Source: Flammeovirgaceae bacterium UBA976 (lineage in GTDB: Bacteria; Bacteroidota; Bacteroidia; Cytophagales; Cyclobacteriaceae). Taken from it: 64,000 nucleotides of DNA. Under the pieces are notes generated by a model, which did no database searches, was not told the DNA's origin, and saw nothing but the letters and a program-made list of their open reading frames with translations. A program made the position numbers and the translations under genes. This document shows positions 38,585 to 48,549 of this stretch, one piece after another (positions within the stretch are counted from its first letter, which is position 1; every line of letters starts with the position of its first letter). The stretch covers positions 1 to 64,000 of the forward strand of contig DBBU01000020.1 in NCBI GenBank assembly GCA_002292365.1, in the 5' to 3' direction.

Positions 38585-38599
38585 TGTCACTTTGTGACA
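38585..38599. promoter_or_regulatory. Perfect inverted repeat TGTCAC-TTT-GTGACA before rpoD
   Basis: Six-base arms with a 3-base centre form a perfect dyad 12 bases downstream of the predicted -7 element. It would therefore lie just past the expected transcription start, a typical repressor position. The arms resemble CRP/FNR-type half-sites in composition but not in spacing. The binding protein is unknown. Confidence 0.45.
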
Positions 38600-38667
38600 T
38601 ACATTAGTTTAAAAAGACTTTTTTAAATCTCAAAAAAACATCAAAAGTTTCATCTAATTAATCATGA

Positions 38668-39540
38668 ATGCGACAGCTAAAGATAACCCAATCAATAACT
38701 AATCGACGAGAAAGCCATACCCTTGAGAAATATTTCACAGAGGTGAGTAATGTTTCCATGATTACCCCTGACGAGGAGGTTAATCTAGCTCAGAGAATTA
38801 GGGAGGGAGATCAACTGGCGTTGGAAAAATTGGTAAAGTCAAATTTAAGATTCGTAGTTTCTGTAGCTAAACAATATCAAAACAGGAGTTTACCTTTGAA
38901 TGACTTGATCAATGAAGGGAATTTAGGATTAATTAAGGCAGCGAAAAAATTTGATGAGACCAAGGGCTTCAAATTTATTTCATACGCGGTTTGGTGGATC
39001 AGACAATCCATCATGCAGGCGTTGGCTGAGCAATCGAGAATTGTAAGACTTCCCATGAACAAATCTGGGGCCATCAATCAAATCAGAAGGGCTTATGCTG
39101 AGCTCGAACAAAAATATGAGCGCGAACCTACGGAAGAAGAGTTAGCGGATATTTTGGACATGAAGCCCAATGAAATAAGGAATACGTTAGGCGCTGAGGT
39201 CAAGCAGACTTCTATGGATGCACCTTTTGGGGAGGAAGAGTCAGGTTCATTGTTAGATGTATTGGAAAATCAAACTACGGGGCCCACCGATGGTCAATTG
39301 GTTTTCAATGATTCACTTAAGGTGGAAACGTTGCGGGCCTTGTCGACTCTTACGGCAAGAGAGAGAGAAGTCATTATGATGAGTTTTGGCATTGCCTTGG
39401 ACAATCCATTTACTTTAGAGGAAATTGGTGATGCGATGGGTTTAACCAGAGAACGAGTAAGACAAATTCGTGAAAAGGCCCTGCAGAAATTGAGAGAACC
39501 CAGTAAAAACAGAAGGTTGAAAGAGTTTTGTGCTACCTAA
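38668..39540 (+). CDS. rpoD: Primary sigma factor RpoD/SigA, Bacteroidota short type
   Basis: The 290-residue protein is the housekeeping sigma factor that recognises the phylum's unusual promoters. Region 1.2 is DEEVNLAQRIREGDQLALEKLV, region 2 is DLINEGNLGLIKAAKKFD with KGFKFISYAVWWIRQSI (2.3-2.4), region 3 starts QIRRAYAELEQ, and region 4.2 is EEIGDAMGLTRERVRQIREKAL. Region 1.1 and the long non-conserved insert of proteobacterial RpoD are absent, as is normal in this phylum. The gene stands alone with its own candidate promoter and a strong terminator. The last residues (LKEFCAT) are unremarkable. Confidence 0.95.
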   Translation: MRQLKITQSITNRRESHTLEKYFTEVSNVSMITPDEEVNLAQRIREGDQLALEKLVKSNLRFVVSVAKQYQNRSLPLNDLINEGNLGLIKAAKKFDETKGFKFISYAVWWIRQSIMQALAEQSRIVRLPMNKSGAINQIRRAYAELEQKYEREPTEEELADILDMKPNEIRNTLGAEVKQTSMDAPFGEEESGSLLDVLENQTTGPTDGQLVFNDSLKVETLRALSTLTAREREVIMMSFGIALDNPFTLEEIGDAMGLTRERVRQIREKALQKLREPSKNRRLKEFCAT

Positions 39541-39557
39541 AATTTTAAAAATATAAC

Positions 39558-39593
39558 AAAAAAAAGGTCTCGTTCAATGAGGCCTTTTTTTTT
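39558..39593 (+). terminator. Rho-independent terminator of rpoD
   Basis: An A-rich run followed by GGTCTC, a 7-base loop and GAGGCC running into a nine-base T-tract forms a stem with one G-U pair, extended by A-T pairs. It begins 17 bases after the rpoD stop codon and would end the monocistronic rpoD transcript before the aminotransferase gene. Confidence 0.88.
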
Positions 39594-39715
39594 ATCTGAG
39601 GGTCTGTCCAAATCCATATTAAATGGTTAAACTGGTAAGATTTTTGAAAAAAAAAAGATTATTAACTATCCTCAAATTGATTCAGCTTATTTTTGTGACT
39701 TACTATTAAGATTAA

Positions 39716-40900
39716 ATGGATTTACTTTCAGAAAGAATTAAAGGCATGGTTGAGTCATCTACACTTGCCATGGCAGCTAAGGCGAGAGAGATGAAGCAGA
39801 AGGGCTTCGATGTCATCAGTTTGAGTCTTGGAGAACCAGACTTTAAAACACCTAAACACATTCAAGAAGGTGCAAAAAAGGCCATAGATGACGGAAAATA
39901 TTTTTCATATGCACCTGTCAATGGCTATTTAGATTTAAGAGAGGCCATCAGTGAGAAATTTAAAAAAGAAAATGAGCTTAATTATGCATCCGATCAAATT
40001 GTAGTTTCAAATGGGGCCAAACAATCTTTAGCAAATTTGTTTTTGGCATTATTGGATCCAGGAGATGAAGTCATTATATATGCACCTTATTGGGTGAGTT
40101 ACTCGGCACTCGTCAAATTAGCTGAAGGCAAGTGTGTCCTTATTAAGGGCGATATCAAAGATGATTTTAAAGCCAATGCGGCTCAACTGAAAGCGGCCAT
40201 AACAGATAAGACCAAAGCTGTTATTTTTTCATCACCCTGTAACCCTACCGGTTCGGTGTTTACTAGAGAAGACTTTGAAGGGATGGCCCAAGTTTTAATT
40301 GCTCATCCCGAAATCATTGTAATTGCAGATGAGATCTATGAATTGATTAATTTTGCAGGTGTCCATGTGAGTATTGGATCTTTGCCAGGGATGCAGGATC
40401 GTACCGTCACAGTGAATGGCTTTGCCAAAGGCTTTGCGATGACGGGATGGCGGGTAGGCTACATAGGTGCACCCCTCTGGTTAGCCAAGGCAGCGAACAA
40501 AATTCAGGGGCAAATCACTTCCGCAAATTGCTCTATTGCTCAAAGGGCGGCTTTAACAGCCTTAACTTCTCCAAAAGAGGCATCTAAAGTCATGGCGAAT
40601 GCCTATTATCAACGCCGTCAATTGGTCTATAATTTATTAAAAAAAATACCGGGCGTTGAAGTAAACATGCCACAAGGAGCATTTTACTTTTTTCCAGATG
40701 TGCGTAGTTACTTTGGTAAGAAAGGAATCCGTGATGCAGCTGATCTTTGTATTTATTTATTAGAAGAATCACACGTCTCTCTGGTTTCAGGAGAGGGTTT
40801 TGGTGAGCCGAATTGTCTGAGGTTGTCCTATGCTGCTTCAGAAGAACATTTAAAAATAGCTCTGGCTCGAATAACCAAAGCACTAGAAAAGTTGAGCTGA
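39716..40900 (+). CDS. aspC: Class I pyridoxal-phosphate aminotransferase, aspartate type
   Basis: A 394-residue fold type I aminotransferase of subgroup Ib, most likely aspartate (or prephenate) aminotransferase. SLGEPDFKTPKHI at the N-terminus, SNGAKQSLANLF for phosphate contact, SPCNPTGSVF, VIADEIYE and the PLP lysine in GFAKGFAMTGWRVGY (about residue 237) are present; the C-terminal arginine is in EPNCLRLSYA. The substrate is inferred from family resemblance. It is 3 bases from the heptose kinase gene, with which it may be co-transcribed. Confidence 0.9.
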   Translation: MDLLSERIKGMVESSTLAMAAKAREMKQKGFDVISLSLGEPDFKTPKHIQEGAKKAIDDGKYFSYAPVNGYLDLREAISEKFKKENELNYASDQIVVSNGAKQSLANLFLALLDPGDEVIIYAPYWVSYSALVKLAEGKCVLIKGDIKDDFKANAAQLKAAITDKTKAVIFSSPCNPTGSVFTREDFEGMAQVLIAHPEIIVIADEIYELINFAGVHVSIGSLPGMQDRTVTVNGFAKGFAMTGWRVGYIGAPLWLAKAANKIQGQITSANCSIAQRAALTALTSPKEASKVMANAYYQRRQLVYNLLKKIPGVEVNMPQGAFYFFPDVRSYFGKKGIRDAADLCIYLLEESHVSLVSGEGFGEPNCLRLSYAASEEHLKIALARITKALEKLS

Positions 40901-40903
40901 CCT

Positions 40904-41914
40904 ATGCTTCACCAGACGTTAGCAGATATTTTTACAACCTTTAAAAAGCTAAAAGTTTTAGTGATTGGAGATGTAATGTTGGATGCTTACATATATGGAG
41001 CTGTTGAGAGAATTTCTCCCGAGGCTCCGGTACCTATTGTGAATGTGAAATCTCACGATCAACGATTAGGAGGAGCAGCTAATGTAGCCTTAAATATTCA
41101 GTCCTTGGGCGCCATCCCTATTTTATGTTCAGTCATAGGAGAAGACGTATCCGGGAATGATTTTTTAGGTTTAATGGCATCCTCCGGACTACCGATTAAT
41201 GGAATTGTTCGTAGTACCCATAGAAAGACTACTCAGAAAAACAGAGTCATTTCGGGAGGTCATCATCTACTCAGAATTGATGAGGAAGAGGACCATCCTT
41301 TAAACAAGAAAGATAAAAAGTCACTCCAAAGCAGTGTCTTTGAAATTATAAAAGGTTGTCATGCCATCATTATGGAAGATTATGACAAGGGCTGTCTTGA
41401 TCAAGGGCTGATCTCTGAGATAATGGAGAAGGCTCAAAGACTTAAAATTCCAGTCGCTGTAGATCCTAAAAAACGGAATTTCTCACATTTCAAGGGGGCC
41501 AGCTTATTTAAGCCTAATTTAAAGGAATTAAATGAAGGCCTTAAAGTGAATATTGATCCTACTCAGCAAAGCGCCATACACAAAGCCATTGGTCTTTTAG
41601 ACAAGCAGATAGGCTGTCAAAATTATTTAATAACTCTATCAGAACATGGTGTTTTTGCGAGTAAAGGCAAGCAATTTATTAGTCATCCAGCTCATGTGAG
41701 ATCGATTGCTGACGTCTCAGGCGCTGGAGATACGGTGATTTCTATAGCTGCATTAGGCCTTGTCCTTGATTTACCTTTGGCATTGTGGTCTGAATTGGCC
41801 AACCTAGGAGGAGGCATTGTTTGCGAGCACCCAGGTGTAGTCCCCATCGATGCCAAACAGCTTCTTAAGGAAGCCCTTGCTCATCCACTATTCGAACCTT
41901 TTTTTAAGTCTTAA
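40904..41914 (+). CDS. hldE: D-glycero-beta-D-manno-heptose-7-phosphate kinase
   Basis: A 336-residue PfkB-family kinase matching the RfaE domain I (HldE N-terminal or HldA) that phosphorylates heptose-7-phosphate for lipopolysaccharide core synthesis. [23 protein letters not shown] and [16 protein letters not shown] are characteristic of RfaE1, and the catalytic aspartate lies in DVSGAGDTV (about residue 275). No adenylyltransferase domain II is fused, so the protein is the single-domain kinase type. It starts 3 bases after the aminotransferase and its 3' end overlaps the convergent hemE by 11 bases. Confidence 0.88.
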   Translation: MLHQTLADIFTTFKKLKVLVIGDVMLDAYIYGAVERISPEAPVPIVNVKSHDQRLGGAANVALNIQSLGAIPILCSVIGEDVSGNDFLGLMASSGLPINGIVRSTHRKTTQKNRVISGGHHLLRIDEEEDHPLNKKDKKSLQSSVFEIIKGCHAIIMEDYDKGCLDQGLISEIMEKAQRLKIPVAVDPKKRNFSHFKGASLFKPNLKELNEGLKVNIDPTQQSAIHKAIGLLDKQIGCQNYLITLSEHGVFASKGKQFISHPAHVRSIADVSGAGDTVISIAALGLVLDLPLALWSELANLGGGIVCEHPGVVPIDAKQLLKEALAHPLFEPFFKS

Positions 41915-42926
41915 AAGTTTTTACTGCTTCAATGAAAATTTTAACTTGATCTGGATCGGTATCTGGATAAACACCATGACCTAAATTGGCAATATGAGGA
42001 TGGCCTTTAAATTTCTCGAGCATTTTTTTTGTTTCCAATTCAATCGAGTCTCGATTACCGTACAATACACAGGGGTCTAAATTGCCCTGCAATGTCTTGC
42101 CTTTGAGTAAAACCCTTGCTTCATTGACGTCCATATTCCAATCTAAGCCAATGGTATTACAGGAGAGATTGCTCATTTCTTTCAAGGCATAATAGGCACC
42201 TTTGGCAAATACAGTGACCGGTACGTGAAGAATGGACTTTGAAATCTTTTCGATATAAGGCATAGAGAATTCTCTGTATTGATCCGGTGAAAGTATACCT
42301 GCCCAAGAATCAAAAACTTGTATGAGATCAGCTCCTGCGAGTACTTGATTGTTTAAGTATTTAATGGTATTGTCGGTAATCATACTCAAGACTGTATGAG
42401 CCAATTTGGGTTCTTGGATAAGAAATTTCCGTGCATTGGAGAATGTTTTACTTCCCCCTCCTTCTATCATGTAGCACAAAATGGTCCAGGGTGCCCCAGC
42501 AAAACCAATAAGAGGAACACGGCTATTGAGTTCTTTTTTAACTAAGCGAATGGCCTCGTAAACGTAGTTAAGTTCTCCACCCTCAACCTTATGTAATGAT
42601 TTGATATCTGCTTCGGACTTTAATGTTTTAGGGAAATGTGGGCCTTTTTTTTCAATCATTTCATAACTTAAACCCATGGCTTCGGGAATGACTAGAATAT
42701 CTGAAAAAATAATAGCGGCATCTACGCCCAGTAAATTTACAGGCTGTAAGGTGACCTCGGCTGCCAATTCTGGTGTTTCAACTAATTCTTTAAATCCACT
42801 TAATTTTGCTCGTATACTTCTGTATTCTGGCAGAATTCTCCCGGCCTGTCTCATGAGCCAAACAGGGGTTCTTTCTGTCAGTTCACCTTTTGCTGCCCTG
42901 ATGAGCAGATCATTCTTTAATTCCAT
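41904..42926 (-). CDS. hemE: Uroporphyrinogen decarboxylase
   Basis: The 340-residue cytoplasmic enzyme decarboxylates uroporphyrinogen III to coproporphyrinogen III in haem synthesis. [17 protein letters not shown] carries the substrate-binding arginine, [14 protein letters not shown] is the family segment containing the conserved aspartate, followed by [19 protein letters not shown] and [13 protein letters not shown]. Length and motifs are complete. Together with hemA near 11 kb, it shows an intact C5-type haem pathway, but the genes are dispersed. The gene is convergent with the heptose kinase. Confidence 0.95.
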   Translation of the reverse strand: MELKNDLLIRAAKGELTERTPVWLMRQAGRILPEYRSIRAKLSGFKELVETPELAAEVTLQPVNLLGVDAAIIFSDILVIPEAMGLSYEMIEKKGPHFPKTLKSEADIKSLHKVEGGELNYVYEAIRLVKKELNSRVPLIGFAGAPWTILCYMIEGGGSKTFSNARKFLIQEPKLAHTVLSMITDNTIKYLNNQVLAGADLIQVFDSWAGILSPDQYREFSMPYIEKISKSILHVPVTVFAKGAYYALKEMSNLSCNTIGLDWNMDVNEARVLLKGKTLQGNLDPCVLYGNRDSIELETKKMLEKFKGHPHIANLGHGVYPDTDPDQVKIFIEAVKTFKT

Positions 42927-43039
42927 ATTGCAAAGATAATTGGGTAAGATTTTAACTCAATGAATTTGACTTGATGTTTTAGTATTTAATACATAATCAT
43001 GTACCATTTTCATCTTTTATTATGTGAAGATGTATTAAG

Positions 43040-43501
43040 CTATTCTATGATTGAGGTGAGCATATTCCATGAATTTCCTAAGAAATAAAATAGAGCACTT
43101 TCTATAGAGGCCCAAAGAAGCGCACTCAATAACATCCATTTGATGATTTCTTTTTTCTTTGCTCCGACGGCATTAAGGAGTAGTGCTCCAATGACCGGAC
43201 TGAGGACGATCGGGGTGATAAAAGCTATCCCTTTGACACCTGAATATTTCCATATTTTAATAAATCTCCTAGTTCTTGACGTAAATTTTTTATTCTTTTT
43301 TATGCTAAAAAAATGTTGGATAAAAATCTGAATAATATGACTAAAGAAGGTGATGAAAAAAACGGTTGACATCATCCCAGCAGTTGTTAATAGGATAGTG
43401 GGCCCTATGCCGAGACCAAATCCTATACCCAATGCAGGCCCTAAAAAGAAACGGACAGCACTTGAAACATAAACGGTGAAGTAGGGTATGATCTCTATCA
43501 T
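43040..43501 (-). CDS. Small integral membrane protein, putative small multidrug export family
   Basis: A 153-residue protein with four or five hydrophobic segments and a basic cytoplasmic loop (SIKKNKKFTSRTRRFIK). The segment GVKGIAFITPIVLSPVIGALLLNAVG followed by KKKEIIKWMLLSALLW resembles the Sm_multidrug_ex (PF06695) group of small membrane proteins, whose transport role is not established. It is divergent from the M42-like peptidase gene, with 85 bases between starts. Function is uncertain. Confidence 0.6.
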   Translation of the reverse strand: MIEIIPYFTVYVSSAVRFFLGPALGIGFGLGIGPTILLTTAGMMSTVFFITFFSHIIQIFIQHFFSIKKNKKFTSRTRRFIKIWKYSGVKGIAFITPIVLSPVIGALLLNAVGAKKKEIIKWMLLSALLWASIESALFYFLGNSWNMLTSIIE

Positions 43502-43586
43502 TTATGGAACATCAAACTGTTTTGACTATATGTTTGTTTTTAGATTGGGCTAGTTCATCTTTGCCATCAAAAGTATCTTAAGAAAA

Positions 43587-44495
43587 TTGGAATTACTTGA
43601 AAATTTAATAAATATTCATGCGCCATCCGGAGAAGAATTTCGGATGAAGGAATTTCTGTTAGATTATATCTCCACACAAAAGTATTGCTGGAAGGTGATG
43701 CCAGAGGTAGTATATGGCTCTGAATTTCAAGATGTAGTCATATTAGTTTTTGGTAAACCCAGAACAGCTATTTTTGCCCATGTAGATACGATTGGATTTA
43801 CCGTCAGATATGCCAATCAACTGGTGCCCATTGGTGGACCTGAGGCTGAATTTGGATTTGAATTGACCGGAGAAGATAGCATAGGTCCTATTGAGTGTAA
43901 GCTACTTCCTCAAGAGGGACGACTTTTCCATGATTTTCCCCGGGACATTGATAGAGGAACTTCTTTGGTTTTTAAGTCAAATTTCAGGTTGACAGAAGAA
44001 TATGTGCAGACCCCATATTTAGATAACCGCTTGGGGGTTTATAATGCCTTAAAAGTTGCTGAGCAATTGGAAGATGGTGTCATCGCTTTTACCACCAATG
44101 AGGAGCACGGCGGTGGGAGTGTACCTTTTGTTCTTAGATATTTAGAAGGGCGCTTTCAAATTAGAAATGCATTGGTAAGTGATATTACTTTGGTGACAGA
44201 GGGAGTTCAGCCAGGTAAAGGTGTGGTGATTTCGTTACGAGACCGAAATATTCCTCGAAAGATATTTCTTGATAAATTATTACAATTGGTGGCAGAAAGT
44301 GGCATCCCTTATCAGCTTGAAGTAGAAGGTGGTGGCTCTAGTGATGGTAGAGAAATTCAAATGTCTCCATTTCCTATAAATTGGTGTTTTATTGGGGCAC
44401 CCGAAGATTATGTCCACTCACCCGATGAACGCGTGCATCTCAAAGATGTTGATGCAATGATTGGAATGTATAGCTTCCTCATGAAAAATCTTTAA
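43587..44495 (+). CDS. M42/M20-like zinc aminopeptidase
   Basis: A 302-residue metallopeptidase of the M42 (glutamyl aminopeptidase/cellulase M) or related M28 type. Putative metal ligands are the histidine in FAHVDTIGF, aspartate in PYLDNRLGVYN, the glutamate pair in TTNEEHGGG, and the histidine in DYVHSPDERV; SSDGREIQ provides a further acidic residue. N-terminus INIHAPSGEE is typical of this clan. The start is a TTG at 43587. It is somewhat short for M42 (usually near 340). It leads into adk with 37 bases between, in the position often held by hpt in this phylum. Confidence 0.78.
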   Translation: MELLENLINIHAPSGEEFRMKEFLLDYISTQKYCWKVMPEVVYGSEFQDVVILVFGKPRTAIFAHVDTIGFTVRYANQLVPIGGPEAEFGFELTGEDSIGPIECKLLPQEGRLFHDFPRDIDRGTSLVFKSNFRLTEEYVQTPYLDNRLGVYNALKVAEQLEDGVIAFTTNEEHGGGSVPFVLRYLEGRFQIRNALVSDITLVTEGVQPGKGVVISLRDRNIPRKIFLDKLLQLVAESGIPYQLEVEGGGSSDGREIQMSPFPINWCFIGAPEDYVHSPDERVHLKDVDAMIGMYSFLMKNL

Positions 44496-44532
44496 CTTGA
44501 CCAACTGATAATTTAATTAAACCATAATTAAA

Positions 44533-45108
44533 ATGTTAAACATTGTGCTTTTCGGACCGCCTGGAGCAGGTAAAGGAACCCAAAGTGAGCTAATTGTAAA
44601 GCAATACGGACTTTTACATTTATCCACGGGAGATCTATTTAGAAAACATCTGGGAGAAGGGACAGACTTGGGAAAATTGGCTCAAAGCTATATGGACCAA
44701 GGTAATTTAGTTCCAGATGCTGTAGTTATTAAAATGGTTGAAGATCGAATAGCTACAGAATTTACGGCTAAGGGCTTTATTTTTGATGGATTTCCAAGAA
44801 CCGTCCATCAGGCCCTGGCATTGGATCAAATGTTGTTAAAACATGATTTATCAATCACTGGGATGCTATCCCTTGAGGTGCAAGCTTCAGAACTGCGCAT
44901 CCGTTTAAGAGAAAGAGGTAAGACGTCAGGGCGAAAAGATGATCAGGATGATATTAAAATTGAAAATAGGATCAAAGTATACAACGAAGAAACCAAGCCA
45001 GTAGCTGATTACTATAAGCATCAAGATAAATATGTAAGTATTAAAGGAATAGGCTCAATTGCGTCTATATTTCAATTAATTATGTATGAATTAGATGCAT
45101 TTAAATAA
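44533..45108 (+). CDS. adk: Adenylate kinase
   Basis: A 191-residue NMP kinase interconverting ATP plus AMP and 2 ADP. G-loop GPPGAGKGTQS, the AMP-binding segment LSTGDLFRKHL, GFIFDGFPRTVHQA and the lid arginines in LRERGKTSGRKDD are all present. The lid is the short type without zinc cysteines, as is usual in this phylum. obg starts 6 bases later, the standard adk-obg neighbourhood of Bacteroidota. Confidence 0.95.
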   Translation: MLNIVLFGPPGAGKGTQSELIVKQYGLLHLSTGDLFRKHLGEGTDLGKLAQSYMDQGNLVPDAVVIKMVEDRIATEFTAKGFIFDGFPRTVHQALALDQMLLKHDLSITGMLSLEVQASELRIRLRERGKTSGRKDDQDDIKIENRIKVYNEETKPVADYYKHQDKYVSIKGIGSIASIFQLIMYELDAFK

Positions 45109-45114
45109 AAAATC

Positions 45115-46098
45115 TTGGCTTCAAATTTCATAGACTATGTAAAATTTTTTGGTAAATCAGGTGCTGGGGGCGCAGGTTCGGTCCATTTTAGACGTGAAAA
45201 GCATGTGCCATTGGGTGGTCCTGACGGTGGAGATGGTGGACGAGGGGGCCATATTATTTTAAAAGGCAACAGCCAACAGTGGACGCTCTTGCATTTAAAA
45301 TACAGGAAACACATAAGGGCAGACGGTGGTGGAAATGGAGGTGCCCAAAATAGCTTTGGAGCGAACGGAAGTGATATTATTTTGGAGGTGCCCATCGGTA
45401 CAATCGCCCGGGATGCTGAGACGGGAGAAAAATTATTAGAGATATTGGCTGATGGCGAAACAAAAATTTTGCTTAATGGAGGAAGAGGGGGACAAGGAAA
45501 CTCACATTATAAAACTGCGACCAACCAGGCACCAGCGTATGCGCAGCCGGGAGAAGAGGCCATTGAAAAGGCCGTAATTCTTGAATTAAAGTTATTGGCC
45601 GACGTGGGTTTGGTCGGGTTTCCAAATGCAGGTAAATCTACTTTGCTCGCAGCTATGTCTGCGGCCAAGCCAGAAATAGCAGATTATCCTTTTACGACAT
45701 TGACTCCTAATTTAGGTGTCGTGGCCTATCGTGAGGATCGGTCTTTTGTGATGGCCGATATTCCAGGAATCATTGAAGGAGCTGCAGAGGGTAAAGGATT
45801 GGGGACTCGGTTTTTGCGGCATATTGAGCGCAATAGCATTTTGCTTTTTTTGGTGTCTGCAGATGCAGATGACATTTTCAAGGAGTATTCAATACTGCTC
45901 AAAGAATTGAAAAAACATAATCCAGAACTTTTAGATAAAAAAAGAGTTTTAGCAATTTCAAAATCAGATTTGCTTGATGACGAATTAAAAATTGAAATTT
46001 CGGCTACGCTGACAACGGTGTCACATTTATATATTTCGAGTTGGAATGCTCAAGGTTTTGTGTCGTTAAAAGATGCCATTTGGGGGTATCTAAATTAG
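45115..46098 (+). CDS. obgE: Obg-family GTPase
   Basis: The 327-residue GTPase acts in 50S ribosome assembly and stress control. The glycine-rich Obg fold occupies residues 1-160 ([16 protein letters not shown] and [13 protein letters not shown]), followed by the G domain with G1 [10 protein letters not shown]3 [17 protein letters not shown] and an altered G4 reading SKSD instead of NKxD, as in several relatives. There is no C-terminal OCT domain. Translation starts at a TTG 6 bases after adk; the next in-frame start would remove essential Obg sequence. Confidence 0.93.
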   Translation: MASNFIDYVKFFGKSGAGGAGSVHFRREKHVPLGGPDGGDGGRGGHIILKGNSQQWTLLHLKYRKHIRADGGGNGGAQNSFGANGSDIILEVPIGTIARDAETGEKLLEILADGETKILLNGGRGGQGNSHYKTATNQAPAYAQPGEEAIEKAVILELKLLADVGLVGFPNAGKSTLLAAMSAAKPEIADYPFTTLTPNLGVVAYREDRSFVMADIPGIIEGAAEGKGLGTRFLRHIERNSILLFLVSADADDIFKEYSILLKELKKHNPELLDKKRVLAISKSDLLDDELKIEISATLTTVSHLYISSWNAQGFVSLKDAIWGYLN

Positions 46099-46179
46099 AC
46101 ATCTGTCATATTGTCATCATATTGTATTTTGGCAATAAAATTGTCTTATCATGATCTGTATACTTTCATTAAGAGATTT

Positions 46180-46740
46180 ATGACAAAGAAGAAAAAAAGC
46201 GCAGACAAAAAAGCGAAAAAAGATATTGAAAAGCTAGCTAAAGAAATAAATGAAGCAGTGGATCCTGCTATTGATCGGGAGGATTCAGTTGCTGATTCAG
46301 AAGAGATCGATTTAGCTGCAGAGGTAGCGGAATACAAGGACAAATATTTAAGATTATATTCCGAGTTTGAAAATTACAGGAGAAGAACTTCTAAAGAGCG
46401 TCTTGAGTTGATCAGTACAGCGAATAGTGGATTAATGAAGGCTTTAATTCCCATTGCCGATGATTTTGATCGAGCATTGAAAGCGGGAACGGAAGGCGCT
46501 GTTGAAGGCGTTGAATTGATTTTCAATAAATTTAAAAACACCCTTGAAGGGAAGGGGTTGAAAAAAATGGAAACGGCTTCAGGAGATGATTTTGATGAGG
46601 ATTTCCATGAGGCGATAACTCAAATACCTGCACCTGATAAAAGTTTAGCAGGTAAAATTATTGACATTATCGAGCCTGGTTACTTTCTTGGTGAGATAGT
46701 GATCCGTTTTGCCAAAGTTGTAACTGGATCCAAAGATTAA
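46180..46740 (+). CDS. grpE: Nucleotide exchange factor GrpE
   Basis: From the ATG at 46180 the protein is 186 residues; it releases ADP from DnaK. A lysine-rich start ([14 protein letters not shown]) is followed by an acidic low-complexity stretch, the long coiled coil around [23 protein letters not shown], and the C-terminal beta domain ending [16 protein letters not shown]. The open frame extends upstream to 46111 but those residues do not resemble GrpE. dnaJ starts one base after the stop, so they are co-translated. dnaK itself is not here. Confidence 0.93.
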   Translation: MTKKKKSADKKAKKDIEKLAKEINEAVDPAIDREDSVADSEEIDLAAEVAEYKDKYLRLYSEFENYRRRTSKERLELISTANSGLMKALIPIADDFDRALKAGTEGAVEGVELIFNKFKNTLEGKGLKKMETASGDDFDEDFHEAITQIPAPDKSLAGKIIDIIEPGYFLGEIVIRFAKVVTGSKD

Positions 46741-46741
46741 G

Positions 46742-47866
46742 ATGAGCAAACGAGATTATTACGAAATACTAGAAGTGAGCCGAAGTGCCACTGCAGATGA
46801 GATTAAAAAGTCTTATCGAAAAATTGCTATAAAATATCATCCCGATAAAAATCCTAACGACAAGGCTTCTGAAGATAAGTTCAAAGAAGCGGCAGAGGCT
46901 TACGAGATCCTAAGCAATGATGAAAAAAGAAGGCGTTATGATCAATATGGTCATCAAGGTAACCGAGGTGCCGGAGGATTCTCTGGAGGTTCTATGAATA
47001 TGGAGGATATTTTTTCACAGTTCGGCGATGTTTTTGGTGGTGGGGGTGGAGGTAGCCCTTTCGAGAGTATTTTTGGTGGAGGTGGTTCAAGAGGCGGACG
47101 CAGGCGGAAAGGTACCAACTTAAGAATTAAGATTAAGTTGACCCTTCAAGAAATTGCTGAGGGAGTAGAGAAAAAGATCAAGGTCAATAGGCTCATGGTA
47201 GATCCATCGACCACTTTTAAGTCTTGCCCCTCTTGCCAAGGTACGGGCCAAGTACGTAAAGTAATGAATACGATGCTCGGTCAAATGATGTCAAGCGCTA
47301 CCTGTCCGTCATGTGGAGGTGCTGGTGAACTCGTAGATAGTAAAGGATCAGGAGCAGATAATTCAGGGATGAATCGCACAGAAGAAGTCATTGCCATAAA
47401 AATACCTGCTGGAGTCAGTGATGGCATCCAATTATCGATGTCGGGTAAAGGAAATGAAGTAGCAGGAGGTGTTGCCGGTGATTTATTGATTGTCATTGAA
47501 GAAATTGAGGATGATCAGCTGAAGAGAGATGGAAATAATGTCATATATGATCTCTATTTATCATTCTTAGATGCGGCTTTGGGCGCCTCTGTTGAAGTAC
47601 CCACCATAGACGGAAAGGTGAAGATTAAAATTGATTCAGGAACTCAAAGTGGCAAAATTTTAAGATTAAAAGGAAAAGGAATTAAAGATATTGAGGGATA
47701 CCGTAGAGGGGATCAATTGATACATCTCAATGTTTGGACACCAAAAACACTTTCAAAAGAAGAGCGAAGCATTTTAGAAAACTTCAAAGGTTCAAAAAAT
47801 TTCATACCCACACCTTCAAAGAATGATAAGGGATTTTATGAAAAAATGAAAGAGTTTTTTGAATAA
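46742..47866 (+). CDS. dnaJ: Chaperone DnaJ
   Basis: The 374-residue Hsp40 co-chaperone stimulates DnaK ATPase activity. The J domain has the [10 protein letters not shown] loop (HPD near residue 32), then a Gly/Phe-rich linker with long glycine runs (residues 75-120). The cysteine-rich domain holds only two CxxCxGxG motifs, CPSCQGTG and CPSCGGAG, instead of four; this reduced form is, to my knowledge, common in Bacteroidota. The substrate-binding C-terminal domain is intact ([20 protein letters not shown] and [11 protein letters not shown]). It overlaps no gene and ends the adk-obg-grpE-dnaJ run. Confidence 0.94.
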   Translation: MSKRDYYEILEVSRSATADEIKKSYRKIAIKYHPDKNPNDKASEDKFKEAAEAYEILSNDEKRRRYDQYGHQGNRGAGGFSGGSMNMEDIFSQFGDVFGGGGGGSPFESIFGGGGSRGGRRRKGTNLRIKIKLTLQEIAEGVEKKIKVNRLMVDPSTTFKSCPSCQGTGQVRKVMNTMLGQMMSSATCPSCGGAGELVDSKGSGADNSGMNRTEEVIAIKIPAGVSDGIQLSMSGKGNEVAGGVAGDLLIVIEEIEDDQLKRDGNNVIYDLYLSFLDAALGASVEVPTIDGKVKIKIDSGTQSGKILRLKGKGIKDIEGYRRGDQLIHLNVWTPKTLSKEERSILENFKGSKNFIPTPSKNDKGFYEKMKEFFE

Positions 47867-47898
47867 GTAATATTGAATTAAGCAATCATTTAGGGTTA

Positions 47899-48549
47899 TT
47901 AATTGTCCTGAAGAACCCCCTCTGTGATCAAAATCTGTGCACCCATATAAGTCGTTATGATTCCTATTCCAACGTAAGGAATATCCCAAACAAATTTATT
48001 TAGGGCCAATAAGGAATCAGAGATAAGGAAGAGTAAGGTTCCTATCAAGACATAGCGGTAACTTTTGGAATTCGTTCTTCCCTGTCTGAGTCTGGCGATA
48101 CCTGCCATACCTATGAGACTAAGGCCATAGATAAAAACAGGGATCAGAAGCTCATCTGTTTTTGGAATAAGGATGTAGAACAAGAAAATGCCAGCTAGTA
48201 GATAAGGGATTAAAGGAAGGAACTTTAATTTAATAGGTCCTTTGACCGACTTTAGAAATAATAAAATATAACATAGCTGCGCTATGAAAAACATACCGAC
48301 GCCTAATAAAAAATAATTATCTCCTTGCATAAGGACCAAATCTCCTAACCAAGCAAACACCAATGAAATCCAGAGCAGGATAGTATTTAGGGTCACCTGC
48401 TCAAATTGAGATTGATAAACATAGTAGAGTAGGATAGGCATTAAAAATGGCTTCGTAGCATTTAATATTTCTTGATTATTGAATACAATGCCCAATAAAT
48501 GAAATATACCCACCAAGCCATAAAGCCATTTTAATAGTTTAGGAGTCAT
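47899..48549 (-). CDS. YhhN/TMEM86-family lysoplasmalogenase-like membrane protein
   Basis: A 216-residue protein with about seven or eight membrane helices. The pattern around FAWLGDLVLMQGDNYFLLGVGMFFIAQLCYILLF is the YhhN signature (acidic residues in helices 3-4), and a second acidic site appears in LIGTLLFLISDSLLALNKF. Mammalian TMEM86 members hydrolyse the vinyl-ether bond of lysoplasmalogens; in bacteria the substrate is not settled. It overlaps the upstream MFS gene by four bases and is the last gene of the prfB-MFS run. Confidence 0.78.
   Translation of the reverse strand: MTPKLLKWLYGLVGIFHLLGIVFNNQEILNATKPFLMPILLYYVYQSQFEQVTLNTILLWISLVFAWLGDLVLMQGDNYFLLGVGMFFIAQLCYILLFLKSVKGPIKLKFLPLIPYLLAGIFLFYILIPKTDELLIPVFIYGLSLIGMAGIARLRQGRTNSKSYRYVLIGTLLFLISDSLLALNKFVWDIPYVGIGIITTYMGAQILITEGVLQDN

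Noticed and set aside
45135..45395. Minus-strand proline-rich ORF opposite obg
   Set aside because: It is the mirror of the glycine-rich Obg fold (Gly codons read as Pro on the other strand), not a gene.
46111..46179. Upstream extension of grpE
   Set aside because: The added residues do not resemble GrpE, while the ATG at 46180 gives the usual lysine-rich N-terminus.
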